Source: Variovorax fucosicus (GTDB lineage Bacteria; Pseudomonadota; Gammaproteobacteria; Burkholderiales; Burkholderiaceae_C). From it: DNA of 64,000 nt. Under the pieces are notes generated by a model. That model saw only the letters and a program-made list of their open reading frames with translations, made no database searches and had not been told where the DNA came from. The DNA is taken from positions 120,001 through 184,000 of the forward strand of contig NZ_JASZYU010000005.1 in NCBI RefSeq assembly GCF_030316825.1, read 5' to 3'. The position numbers and the translations under genes were made by a program. Position 1 is the first letter of the stretch; every line of letters starts with the position of its first letter. Shown piece after piece: positions 56,284 through 64,000 of this stretch.

Positions 56284-57302
56284 GCGCTGCGCCGGAACTC
56301 GCCCGGCGTGGCGCCCGTCCATGCGCGGAACGCGCGCGAAAAGCTCTTCTCGTTGCGAAAACCCACGGCCAGCGCGATCTGCTTGATCGGCCGCGTGGTG
56401 CGGCGCAGCTGGTCGACTGCCTGCGCCTGCCGCACGTCGTCCTTGAGCGCCTGCAGCGACACGCCTTCCTCGTGCAACTGCCGATGCAGCGTGCGGGTCG
56501 ACAGGTGCAGCAGCGTTGCGAGTGCGTCGGCGTTCGCGGCCTCTGCCGGTCGCGCACGCAGCAGCTCGCGCACGCGCTGGCCCAGCAGCCGGTCGCGCCG
56601 GTACTGCAGCACCGTGAGCGGCAGCGCACGCTTGAGCATCGTGCGCAGCGCGCGCTCGTCGCGCTGCAGCGGCAGCGCCAGGTAGCGCTCGTCGAAGCTG
56701 AAGCCCGCCTGGGCGGCATCGAACTGCAGTGCGCCGCTGAACATCAACGGATAGGCCTCGCGGTGGGGCGGCGCGGCAAACGGAAAGTGCGCTTCGCGCA
56801 GCGAGATGCGCGAGTCGATCGCCCAGCAGGCGTAGCCATGCAGGAAGCGCAGGCTCGACACCAGGCAGAACTCGCGCAAGGCGCCGAGCGCCCGGTGCTC
56901 GGTGATCGTCACCGTGGCGATGCCGGCCGCGACCTGCAGATCGAGCACGATGTCGTCGGTCAGCAGGCGGTGATGGCGGCACCAGCGCTTGATGGCCACG
57001 CCGAGATCGGGTGACCCCAGCGAGGCGCGGCACAGCATGCCGTAGCTGCCCCACGGCAGCTTGCGCGCGAACCAGCCAAGCGCCTCGTCGTCGAGCTCCT
57101 GCATGGCGTGCGCGTTCAATGCCTCGAACTGCGCGGCGGTCACGTGGGCCAGCGGCCGCGCCACATCGCGCGGCGCAATCTGTGCCTGCTGAAGGGCCTC
57201 TCTCGGGTCCACGCCATAGCGCGAATAGGCCAGGACGATCGCTCGTACGAAGGCCATCGGCGTGGCTGCGCGGCCGGATGGAAGAAGCGGGGAGGAGGCC
57301 AT
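56238..57302 (-). CDS. AraC-family transcriptional regulator
   Basis: A 354-residue AraC regulator with an N-terminal ligand/oligomerisation domain (about residues 15-215) of the type seen in ArgR/OruR-like members, and a C-terminal AraC helix-turn-helix at about 250-345: LATLLHLSTRTLHRQLHEEG and KQIALAVGFRNEKSFSRAFR. The ATG at 57302 is chosen over one 48 bases upstream, which would shorten the intergenic region. It is divergent from the isovaleryl-CoA dehydrogenase gene, the likely target, with direct repeats between them. Its 3' end overlaps a tail-tube gene. Confidence 0.88.
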   Translation of the reverse strand: MASSPLLPSGRAATPMAFVRAIVLAYSRYGVDPREALQQAQIAPRDVARPLAHVTAAQFEALNAHAMQELDDEALGWFARKLPWGSYGMLCRASLGSPDLGVAIKRWCRHHRLLTDDIVLDLQVAAGIATVTITEHRALGALREFCLVSSLRFLHGYACWAIDSRISLREAHFPFAAPPHREAYPLMFSGALQFDAAQAGFSFDERYLALPLQRDERALRTMLKRALPLTVLQYRRDRLLGQRVRELLRARPAEAANADALATLLHLSTRTLHRQLHEEGVSLQALKDDVRQAQAVDQLRRTTRPIKQIALAVGFRNEKSFSRAFRAWTGATPGEFRRSAQPISTLSKASDKVS

Positions 57303-57320
57303 GGTTCGTGATGCCACAGG

Positions 57321-57347
57321 TGGCGCGATTTGCAACCATTGTGGCGC
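57321..57347. promoter_or_regulatory. Candidate AraC operator (direct repeats)
   Basis: TGGCGC occurs at 57321-57326 and 57342-57347, 21 bases apart (two helix turns), as AraC-type proteins often bind. They lie between the AraC gene and the ivd gene. Confidence 0.35.
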
Positions 57348-57431
57348 CAAATGCGGCGCGGCAGGGCGTAAGCTGCGGTTTTGCGCGCGGGACTACCCGC
57401 CGCGCCAGACCCCTCAGAGGAGACAAGCCCC

Positions 57432-58604
57432 ATGCACGATCCCGGACTCAACTTCGACCTGGGCGAGACCATCGATTCGCTGCGCGACGCGATCCAGGAT
57501 TTCGCCGCCAACGAGATCGCGCCGCGCGCGGCCGCGGTCGACGGCGACAACCTGTTCCCGCACGACCTCTGGAAAAAGTTGGGCGACCTCGGCCTGCACG
57601 GCATGACGGTGAAGGAGGAATACGGCGGCACCGAGCTCGGCTACCTCGCGCACATCGTGGCAATGGAAGAGGTGTCGCGGGCCTCGGCCTCGGTCGGCCT
57701 CTCGTACGGCGCGCACTCCAACCTGTGCGTGAACCAGATCCACCGCAACGGCACCGCAGCCCAGAAGAAGAAATACCTGCCCAAGCTGGTGAGCGGCGAG
57801 CACGTCGGCGCACTGGCCATGAGCGAGCCGAACGCCGGCTCCGACGTCGTGAGCATGAAGCTCAGGGCCGAGAAGAAGGGCGACCGCTACGTGCTCAACG
57901 GCGCCAAGATGTGGATCACCAACGGCGGCGATGCCGACACCCTGGTGATCTATGCCAAGACCGAACCCGAGATGGGCGCGCGCGGCATGACGGCCTTCAT
58001 CGTCGAGAAGGATTTCAAGGGCTTCTCGGCCGGCACCAAGCTCGACAAGCTCGGCATGCGCGGCAGCAACACCTATCCGCTGTTCTTCGACAACTGCGAA
58101 GTGCCCGAAGAGAACGTGCTGGGCGGCGAAGGCATGGGCGCCAAGGTGCTGATGAGCGGGCTCGACTATGAGCGTGCCGTGCTTTCGGGTGGCCCGCTCG
58201 GCATCATGGCCGCCTGCATGGACGCGGTGCTGCCGTACATCCACGAGCGCAAGCAGTTCGGCCAGAGCATCGGCGAGTTCCAACTGATGCAGGGCAAGCT
58301 GGCCGACATGTACTCGACCTGGCAGGCCACGCGGGCCTATGTGTACGCCGTGGGCAAGGCCTGCGACCGCAACGACCATGCGCGCACCTTCCGCAAGGAC
58401 GCGGCCGGCGCCATCCTGTATTCGGCCGAGAAGGCGACCTGGATGGCCGGCGAGGCGATCCAGACGCTGGGCGGCGTGGGCTACACCAAGGATTTCCCGG
58501 TCGAGCGGCTGTGGCGCGATGCCAAGCTGTACGAGATCGGCGCCGGCACCAGCGAGGTGCGCCGCATGCTGATCGGCCGCGAGCTGTTCGCCGAAACCTC
58601 CTGA
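57432..58604 (+). CDS. ivd: Isovaleryl-CoA dehydrogenase
   Basis: A 390-residue acyl-CoA dehydrogenase. It contains the isovaleryl-specific base in the LDYERAVLSGG segment (Glu247) and the AMSEPNAGSDVVSM FAD/acyl region, ending AGTSEVRRMLIGREL. It oxidises isovaleryl-CoA in leucine breakdown. It is the first plus-strand gene after the divergent AraC regulator and leads into an acyl-CoA ligase and MCC beta subunit, the typical liu operon start. Confidence 0.95.
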   Translation: MHDPGLNFDLGETIDSLRDAIQDFAANEIAPRAAAVDGDNLFPHDLWKKLGDLGLHGMTVKEEYGGTELGYLAHIVAMEEVSRASASVGLSYGAHSNLCVNQIHRNGTAAQKKKYLPKLVSGEHVGALAMSEPNAGSDVVSMKLRAEKKGDRYVLNGAKMWITNGGDADTLVIYAKTEPEMGARGMTAFIVEKDFKGFSAGTKLDKLGMRGSNTYPLFFDNCEVPEENVLGGEGMGAKVLMSGLDYERAVLSGGPLGIMAACMDAVLPYIHERKQFGQSIGEFQLMQGKLADMYSTWQATRAYVYAVGKACDRNDHARTFRKDAAGAILYSAEKATWMAGEAIQTLGGVGYTKDFPVERLWRDAKLYEIGAGTSEVRRMLIGRELFAETS

Positions 58605-58614
58605 GGCCTGCGCC

Positions 58615-60279
58615 ATGGCACCGACCCCGAGCTACGCCAAAGGCGCCACCGACGTCCCGCTGATCGAACAGCCGATCGGCGCCTTCTTCGACGACATGGT
58701 CGCGAAGCAGTCGGATCGCGAGGCCCTCGTGAGCCGCCACGAAGGCCAGCGCTTCAGCTACCGTGCGCTGCAGACCGAGTCGAACCGGCTCGCCAGCGCG
58801 CTGCTGAACCTGGGCCTGCTGCCGGGCGACCGTGTCGGCATCTGGTCGCACAACAACGTGCCCTGGGTGCTGCTGCAGATCGCAACCGCCAAGGTCGGGC
58901 TGATCCTCGTCAACATCAACCCGGCGTACCGCACCTCGGAGCTCGAGTACGCGCTCAACAAGGTCGGCGTCAAGGCGCTCGTGACGATGGCGCGCTTCAA
59001 GACCAGCGACTACCTCGGCATGCTGCGCGAGCTGGGGCCGAAGCGGCTGCCGCTGCTGCAGCACACCGTGTGGATCGACAAGGCGGAAGATGCGGACCAG
59101 CCCGGCATGCAGCGCTTCTCGGCCCTGCTCGCCAGCGGCGACCCGGACGACGCGCGCATCGCGCAGATCGGCCGGACGCTGAAGGCCACCGACCCCATCA
59201 ACGTCCAGTTCACCAGCGGCACCACGGGCTTCCCGAAGGGCGCGACGCTGACGCACCGCAACATCCTGAACAACGGCTTCTTCATCGGCGAGTGCATGAA
59301 GCTCACGCCCGAAGACAGGCTCTGCATTCCGGTGCCGCTGTACCACTGCTTCGGCATGGTGCTGGGCAACCTGGCCTGCCTCACGCATGGCGCCGCGATC
59401 GTGTACCCGAACGACGGCTTCGACCCGTTGACGGTGCTTGAAACGGTGCAGGCCGAGAAGTGCACCGGCCTGCACGGCGTGCCGACCATGTTCATCGCCG
59501 AACTCGACCATCCGCGCTTTGCGGAGTTCGACATGTCGACCCTGCGCACCGGCATCATGGCCGGATCGCCCTGCCCGACCGAGGTGATGAAGCGCGTGGT
59601 CGACCAGATGAACCTGCGCGAGATCACCATCGCCTACGGAATGACCGAAACCAGCCCGGTCAGCTGCCAGAGCAGCACCGACACGCCGCAGGACAAGCGC
59701 GTGTCGACGGTGGGCACGGTGCAGCCGCACATAGAGATCAAGATCGTCGACCCCGAGACCGGCGCCACCGTGCCGCGCGGCAGCTCAGGCGAATTCCTCA
59801 CGCGCGGCTATTCGGTGATGCATGGCTACTGGGAAGACGAAGAGAAGACCCGCGAGGCGATCGACGCCGAGCAATGGATGCACACCGGCGACCTGGCCAC
59901 GATGGACGACGAGGGCTACGTCAACATCGTCGGCCGCATCAAGGATCTGGTGATCCGCGGCGGCGAGAACATCTACCCGCGCGAGATCGAGGAGTTCCTC
60001 TACCGCCATCCGAAGGTGCAGGACGTTCAGGTGGTCGGCCTGCCCGACAGGCGCTACGGCGAGGAGCTGTGCGCCTGGATCATCGCGAAGCCGGGCCAGA
60101 GCGCGACCGAAGACGAAATCCGCGATTTCTGCAAGGGCCAGATCGCGCACTACAAGGTGCCGAAATACATCCGCTTCGTCACCGAGTTCCCGATGACGGT
60201 GACCGGCAAGATCCAGAAATTCAAGATTCGCGACGCGATGAAGGATCAGCTCGGGCTGAACGAGGAAAAGACCGCATGA
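58615..60279 (+). CDS. AMP-binding acyl-CoA ligase
   Basis: A 554-residue adenylate-forming ligase. FTSGTTGFPKGATLTH (about residues 200-215) is the phosphate-binding motif, YGMTETSPVSCQ follows, and TGDLATMDDEGY with GGENIYPREIEEFLY lie in the C-terminal domain. It lies 10 bases after ivd and before the MCC beta gene, so probably activates a branched-chain or leucine-derived acid. The exact substrate is not given by sequence; the neighbourhood is the evidence. Its 3' end is 82 bases from the next gene. Confidence 0.9.
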   Translation: MAPTPSYAKGATDVPLIEQPIGAFFDDMVAKQSDREALVSRHEGQRFSYRALQTESNRLASALLNLGLLPGDRVGIWSHNNVPWVLLQIATAKVGLILVNINPAYRTSELEYALNKVGVKALVTMARFKTSDYLGMLRELGPKRLPLLQHTVWIDKAEDADQPGMQRFSALLASGDPDDARIAQIGRTLKATDPINVQFTSGTTGFPKGATLTHRNILNNGFFIGECMKLTPEDRLCIPVPLYHCFGMVLGNLACLTHGAAIVYPNDGFDPLTVLETVQAEKCTGLHGVPTMFIAELDHPRFAEFDMSTLRTGIMAGSPCPTEVMKRVVDQMNLREITIAYGMTETSPVSCQSSTDTPQDKRVSTVGTVQPHIEIKIVDPETGATVPRGSSGEFLTRGYSVMHGYWEDEEKTREAIDAEQWMHTGDLATMDDEGYVNIVGRIKDLVIRGGENIYPREIEEFLYRHPKVQDVQVVGLPDRRYGEELCAWIIAKPGQSATEDEIRDFCKGQIAHYKVPKYIRFVTEFPMTVTGKIQKFKIRDAMKDQLGLNEEKTA

Positions 60280-60361
60280 GCGCCGCGCAGAACCGCTTCC
60301 AGCAAGCTCGCTCCCCCGTGCGGGGAAGTGAGGACACGACAGTGCCGAACAAGGGGGCTCA

Positions 60362-61981
60362 ATGAGCAGACTCGAGACGAAGTTGAATGCCCGCTCTGCG
60401 GACTTCCAGGCCAATGCGGCCGCGATGCGCGCGCTGGTCGATGACCTGCACCGGCAGTTCGCGAAAGTGGAGCAGGGCGGCGGCGAGGCGGCGCGTGCCA
60501 AGCATGTGGCACGCGGCAAGCTGCTGCCGCGCGACCGCGTGGCCGAACTGCTCGACCCCGGAACGCCCTTTCTCGAGATCGCGCCGCTGGCCGCGCATGC
60601 GATGTACCTCGACGGCAAGGGCGCGGAGTCCGCACCCGGCGCCGGGCTGATCACCGGCATCGGCCGCGTGAGCGGCGTCGACTGCATGATCGTGTGCAAC
60701 GACGCGACGGTGAAGGGCGGCACCTACTACCCGCTCACCGTCAAGAAGCACCTGCGCGCACAGGAGATTGCCGAGCAGAACCACCTGCCCTGCATCTACC
60801 TGGTCGACTCGGGCGGCGCGAACCTGCCGAACCAGGACGAGGTGTTCCCGGACCGCGACCACTTCGGCCGCATCTTCTACAACCAGGCGCAGATGAGTGC
60901 GCAAGGCATCGCACAGATCGCCGTGGTGATGGGCTCGTGCACGGCCGGCGGCGCCTATGTGCCGGCGATGAGCGACGAATCGATCATCGTCAAGGACCAG
61001 GGCACGATTTTTCTGGGCGGTCCGCCGCTGGTGAAGGCAGCGACCGGCGAGGTCGTCACGGCCGAAGACCTGGGCGGTGGCGATGTGCACACGCGGCTGT
61101 CGGGCGTGGTCGACCATCTGGCGCAGAACGACCTGCACGCGCTGGCACTGGCGCGCTCGGCGGTGGCGAACCTGAACGCGACGGCTGCGCCGGCCACTGC
61201 CACCGAGGGGCAGGCGCCCGCGTTCCCGCCCGAGGAACTCTACGGCGTGATCCCCACCGACACGCGCAAGCCTTTCGACGTGCGCGAGATCATCGCCCGC
61301 ATCGTCGATGGCAGCGAGTTCCACGAGTTCAAGCAGCGCTTCGGCGCCACGCTGGTCTGCGGCTTTGCCGAGATCGAGGGCATGCCGGTGGGCATCATCG
61401 CCAACAACGGCATCCTGTTCAGCGAGTCGGCGCAGAAGGGCGCGCACTTCATCGAGCTGTGCTGCCAGCGCAAGATTCCGCTGGTGTTCCTGCAGAACAT
61501 CACCGGCTTCATGGTCGGGCGCAAGTACGAGAACGAGGGCATCGCGCGCCACGGCGCCAAGATGGTGACGGCCGTGGCCACCGCCAACGTGCCCAAGTTC
61601 ACCATCATCATCGGCGGCAGCTTCGGCGCCGGCAACTACGGCATGTGCGGCCGCGCCTACAGCCCGCGCTTTCTCTGGATGTGGCCCAACGCGCGCATCA
61701 GCGTGATGGGCGGCGAGCAGGCCGCCAGCGTGCTGGCCACGGTGAAGCGCGACGGCATCGAACTCAAGGGCGGCAGCTGGAGCAAGGACGAAGAAGAAGC
61801 CTTCAAGGCGCCGATCCGCCAGCAGTACGAAGACCAGGGCCACCCCTACTACGCCACCGCGCGCCTGTGGGACGACGGCATCATCGACCCGGCCGACACG
61901 CGCCGCGTGCTGGCACTCGGCCTGGCCGCTGCGCGCAATGCGCCGATCCCCGAGCCGAAGTTCGGCATCTTCCGCATGTGA
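60362..61981 (+). CDS. liuB: 3-methylcrotonyl-CoA carboxylase, carboxyltransferase (beta) subunit
   Basis: A 539-residue biotin-dependent carboxyltransferase. Conserved parts include LVDSGGANLPNQDEVFPDRDHFGRIF, GSCTAGGAYVPAMSDE and the FTIIIGGSFGAGNYGMCGRAY region (each quoted only in part). It transfers carboxyl from carboxybiotin to 3-methylcrotonyl-CoA in leucine breakdown. The partner alpha subunit with biotin is not in the window. The ATG is six bases after AAGGGGG. An exported hydrolase gene follows after five bases, where liuC or the alpha subunit would be usual. Confidence 0.93.
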   Translation: MSRLETKLNARSADFQANAAAMRALVDDLHRQFAKVEQGGGEAARAKHVARGKLLPRDRVAELLDPGTPFLEIAPLAAHAMYLDGKGAESAPGAGLITGIGRVSGVDCMIVCNDATVKGGTYYPLTVKKHLRAQEIAEQNHLPCIYLVDSGGANLPNQDEVFPDRDHFGRIFYNQAQMSAQGIAQIAVVMGSCTAGGAYVPAMSDESIIVKDQGTIFLGGPPLVKAATGEVVTAEDLGGGDVHTRLSGVVDHLAQNDLHALALARSAVANLNATAAPATATEGQAPAFPPEELYGVIPTDTRKPFDVREIIARIVDGSEFHEFKQRFGATLVCGFAEIEGMPVGIIANNGILFSESAQKGAHFIELCCQRKIPLVFLQNITGFMVGRKYENEGIARHGAKMVTAVATANVPKFTIIIGGSFGAGNYGMCGRAYSPRFLWMWPNARISVMGGEQAASVLATVKRDGIELKGGSWSKDEEEAFKAPIRQQYEDQGHPYYATARLWDDGIIDPADTRRVLALGLAAARNAPIPEPKFGIFRM

Positions 61982-61986
61982 CTGCG

Positions 61987-63141
61987 ATGCAGCTTTCGCA
62001 CGCTGTTCACGCTGTCCGATCACGCGCCAGGAAGGTGTTGGCAGTGCTCGCCACCCTTTCTCTCGGCATGCATGCCTTCGCCGCTGCCTTGCCGGAATCG
62101 GTGGTGATGGTTCCGAAAAAGTCGGGACTGTTCACGACCGAACTAGAGACCACGTTGTTCGTGCCCGAAGGTGCGGGGCCGTTTCCCGTGGCGGTGATCA
62201 ATCACGGCAAGGCCGGCGGAGACCCCCGTTTCCAGGATCGCTACCGGCCGCTGATCGCCGTCCGCTTCTTTCTGGAGCGCGGCTATGCGGTGGTCGTGCC
62301 GATGCGGCAGGGCTTCTCCAAGTCGACGGGCAGCTACATCGGCGGCGGCTGCAATGTGGAGAGCAACGGGCGCGAGCAGGCGGGCGATGTGGAGGCGGTG
62401 CTGAACTACGTCACCGCCCAGCCCTGGGCCGACAAGACGCGCATCGTGGTCGCGGGCCAGTCGCACGGCGGCTGGACCACGCTGGCCTTCGGCACGCTGG
62501 GTTATCCCGGCGTCAAGGGCCTGATCGACTTCGCGGGCGGCCTCAAGCAGGAGCAGTGCGTGTCGTGGCAGCAAGGCCTCAGCGGCGCGGCCGGCGCGTA
62601 CGGCAAGGAGACGCGCACGCCCTCGCTCTGGTTCTATGGCGACAACGACAGCTACTTTCCGCCTTTCGCATGGAAGGGCATGCACGAGAGCTACGTGGCC
62701 CATGGCGCCAAGGCCCGGCTGGTCGCCTTCGGCACCTTCGGCGGCGACTCGCATTCCATGTTCGGATCGCCGGCGGGTGCGCCCATCTGGCAGCCGGAGG
62801 TGGCCAGCTTCCTGCGCGAGATCGGCCTGCCGGATCAGCCGCAGGCGGCGTTCGCGCGCTATGCGGCGACTGTGTCGCCGCCGGCGAGCGGCTTCGCACC
62901 CATCGACGCCGTCGATCGCGTGCCCGATCAAAGTGCGGCCTCGCTCAATGGCTACCGCATCTTTCTGACCAAGGCCTTGCCACGTGCGTTCGCCGTCAAT
63001 GCGCAGGGTGGCTGGGGCTCCGGATGGGGAGGGGACGATCCTCTGGGCCGGGCGATGGAGAACTGCGCAAAAAAGGCCACCGCAGGCGAGTGCCGGTTGT
63101 ACGCTGTCGACGACAAAGTTGTCTGGAAACCCAACCCATGA
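61987..63141 (+). CDS. Exported alpha/beta hydrolase with a novel C-terminal domain
   Basis: A 384-residue protein with a signal-type N-terminus (about residues 1-34, AFAA). The alpha/beta-hydrolase core has the nucleophile motif GQSHGG (Ser159) and strands PVAVINHG and GYAVVVPMRQGF, resembling dienelactone hydrolase/acetyl esterases. The C-terminal 60 residues (about 325-384) share a pattern with the next protein, including Cys360 and Cys369 and YAVDDKVVW. Its stop overlaps the next gene's ATG. It is placed directly behind liuB and so may be co-transcribed with leucine genes. Confidence 0.8.
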   Translation: MQLSHAVHAVRSRARKVLAVLATLSLGMHAFAAALPESVVMVPKKSGLFTTELETTLFVPEGAGPFPVAVINHGKAGGDPRFQDRYRPLIAVRFFLERGYAVVVPMRQGFSKSTGSYIGGGCNVESNGREQAGDVEAVLNYVTAQPWADKTRIVVAGQSHGGWTTLAFGTLGYPGVKGLIDFAGGLKQEQCVSWQQGLSGAAGAYGKETRTPSLWFYGDNDSYFPPFAWKGMHESYVAHGAKARLVAFGTFGGDSHSMFGSPAGAPIWQPEVASFLREIGLPDQPQAAFARYAATVSPPASGFAPIDAVDRVPDQSAASLNGYRIFLTKALPRAFAVNAQGGWGSGWGGDDPLGRAMENCAKKATAGECRLYAVDDKVVWKPNP

Positions 63142-64000
63142 ACAGTTGCACCGCACAAAACCCCCTCCGAGCCGGCCGACTGGCCGCAAGCCTCCTGGCG
63201 CTCTGCCTCGTGTCGCAAGCCATGCCCGCGTTCGCACGCGACACGCGGTGGGTGCTGCCCATCAACCCGGTGATGCAGCAGCCCGCCACGCGCGAAGCGC
63301 TCGGCAACGACGTGCAGCTGCGTTTTGCGGATGCGCCGCAGGCCAACGTACCGCCGGGCCAGGTGCTCACGGTCGAGGGCTATGCGCGTCCGTATTCCAG
63401 GGCGCAACGCACGGCCGATGGTCGGCCGGTGATCCGCAGCGACGAAGAAACCTGCCGCGAGGCGATGCGCAATACGCTGGTCGCGCTGGTGGCGGCGGCA
63501 CGCGCGCGCGGGGTTCGCGTCGTGACGCAGGTCGAGAGTTTCTACGACGACCAGGTGCTCCCGACGCCCGGCGCCTACGAATGCCATGCGGGCATCGGCA
63601 GTGCGGTGGTGCAGCTGCGCGGCCTGGCCGGGGGCGATGGCGGCAGCGCGGTGGGGGCTGCGGGGGTCGACGACGTCAATGCGGTTCCCGGATTGAGCGC
63701 GGACGGCCGCGCGGCCTATCAGAAGTTCTTGCAGAGCAAGCCGCCGCGGGCCTTCGTGATCAGGCAAGCCGGTGATCGCTCCTGGTTCGCGTGGGCCGAC
63801 GGCGCGGTGCCGCGGGACATCAACCGGCCTTCGGATCCCACGCAGCGGGCGCTGGAGTACTGCCGCGAACGCAGCCAGGGCGAGTGCAGTGTCTATGCGG
63901 TCGACTATGCAGTGGTCTACCGGAAGCCGATGGCGAATGCACCCGAGGCGGGCGCGGCCTTCACGGCCCCCGTCGCCAGCCGCTACAGATTGCCGGCCGA
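63138..64000 (+). CDS. Exported hypothetical protein sharing the C-terminal domain (partial)
   Basis: The frame is open for 287 codons to the window end, so the protein is incomplete. It begins with a signal peptide ending near AFA-R (about residue 33). Residues 80-160 include two cysteines (106, 149) in a region I do not recognise. Residues 190-262 match the C-terminal domain of the preceding hydrolase: FLQSKPPRAFVIRQAGD, C242 and C250, then YAVDYAVVY. The ATG overlaps the hydrolase stop by four bases. Confidence 0.75.
   Translation, partial: MNSCTAQNPLRAGRLAASLLALCLVSQAMPAFARDTRWVLPINPVMQQPATREALGNDVQLRFADAPQANVPPGQVLTVEGYARPYSRAQRTADGRPVIRSDEETCREAMRNTLVALVAAARARGVRVVTQVESFYDDQVLPTPGAYECHAGIGSAVVQLRGLAGGDGGSAVGAAGVDDVNAVPGLSADGRAAYQKFLQSKPPRAFVIRQAGDRSWFAWADGAVPRDINRPSDPTQRALEYCRERSQGECSVYAVDYAVVYRKPMANAPEAGAAFTAPVASRYRLPA

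Overview
The window is about 64 kb of a high-G+C betaproteobacterial chromosome. The gene content, the rRNA type and a periplasmic peptidase very like carboxypeptidase G2 point to the family Comamonadaceae, most likely Variovorax or a close relative. This is inferred from gene families and remembered sequences, not from a database search. No transposase, integrase, CRISPR array or tRNA gene was seen.

Layout. 1-2500 is the end of an rRNA operon (3' part of 23S, then 5S, then a terminator). 2527-7617 holds an acyl-CoA ligase with a metallo-beta-lactamase-fold partner, an amino-acid binding lipoprotein divergent from an Lrp/AsnC regulator, and an acetyltransferase. 7687-10136 is the core pair corC-lnt. 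10121-22433 is accessory: a seven-gene minus-strand operon (amidohydrolase, creatininase-family enzyme, NMT1-type ABC transporter, FAD oxidase, RidA-like protein), two structured repeat elements that look like small RNAs, a RutR-like TetR regulator with a candidate operator and a quinone-reductase-like target, a periplasmic asparaginase, and a lipid-phosphate operon (diacylglycerol kinase, metallophosphoesterase, PAP2).

Core genes resume at 22696 with glyQ-glyS-gmhB-plsC and a YgjP-type peptidase. 28019-33459 carries a short-chain dehydrogenase, an orphan amino-acid binding protein, an Asp/Glu racemase, a LysR regulator and a cytochrome b561-YceI-YceI operon. 33460-37503 is a response regulator / hybrid kinase / phospholipase D lipoprotein operon. 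38358-39671 encodes an unusual leucine-rich-repeat protein kinase. 39681-43862 holds a LiuR-like MerR regulator with a perfect 20-bp palindrome in front of a metallo-hydrolase, then carbonic anhydrase and aceK.

43886-51199 is mostly plus-strand metabolism: thiolase, a CPG2-like carboxypeptidase, a flavin-binding protein, an acyl-CoA dehydrogenase, a DedA-rhodanese fusion and a HAD phosphatase. A TPP riboswitch precedes thiC at 51228-53297. 53323-56283 is a small odd block: a hypothetical protein, a TIR-like membrane protein, a RIO-type kinase and two orphan phage-tail-tube (gp19-like) proteins. From 57432 a leucine/isovalerate operon runs (ivd, acyl-CoA ligase, methylcrotonyl-CoA carboxylase beta subunit) and continues into two exported proteins that share an unfamiliar C-terminal domain. 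The last one is cut by the window end.

The most unusual items are the paired variable-stem/constant-core elements at 16880-17105, the TIR-like / RIO kinase / tail-tube block, the exported hydrolase pair inside the leucine operon, and the creatininase-type catabolic operon.
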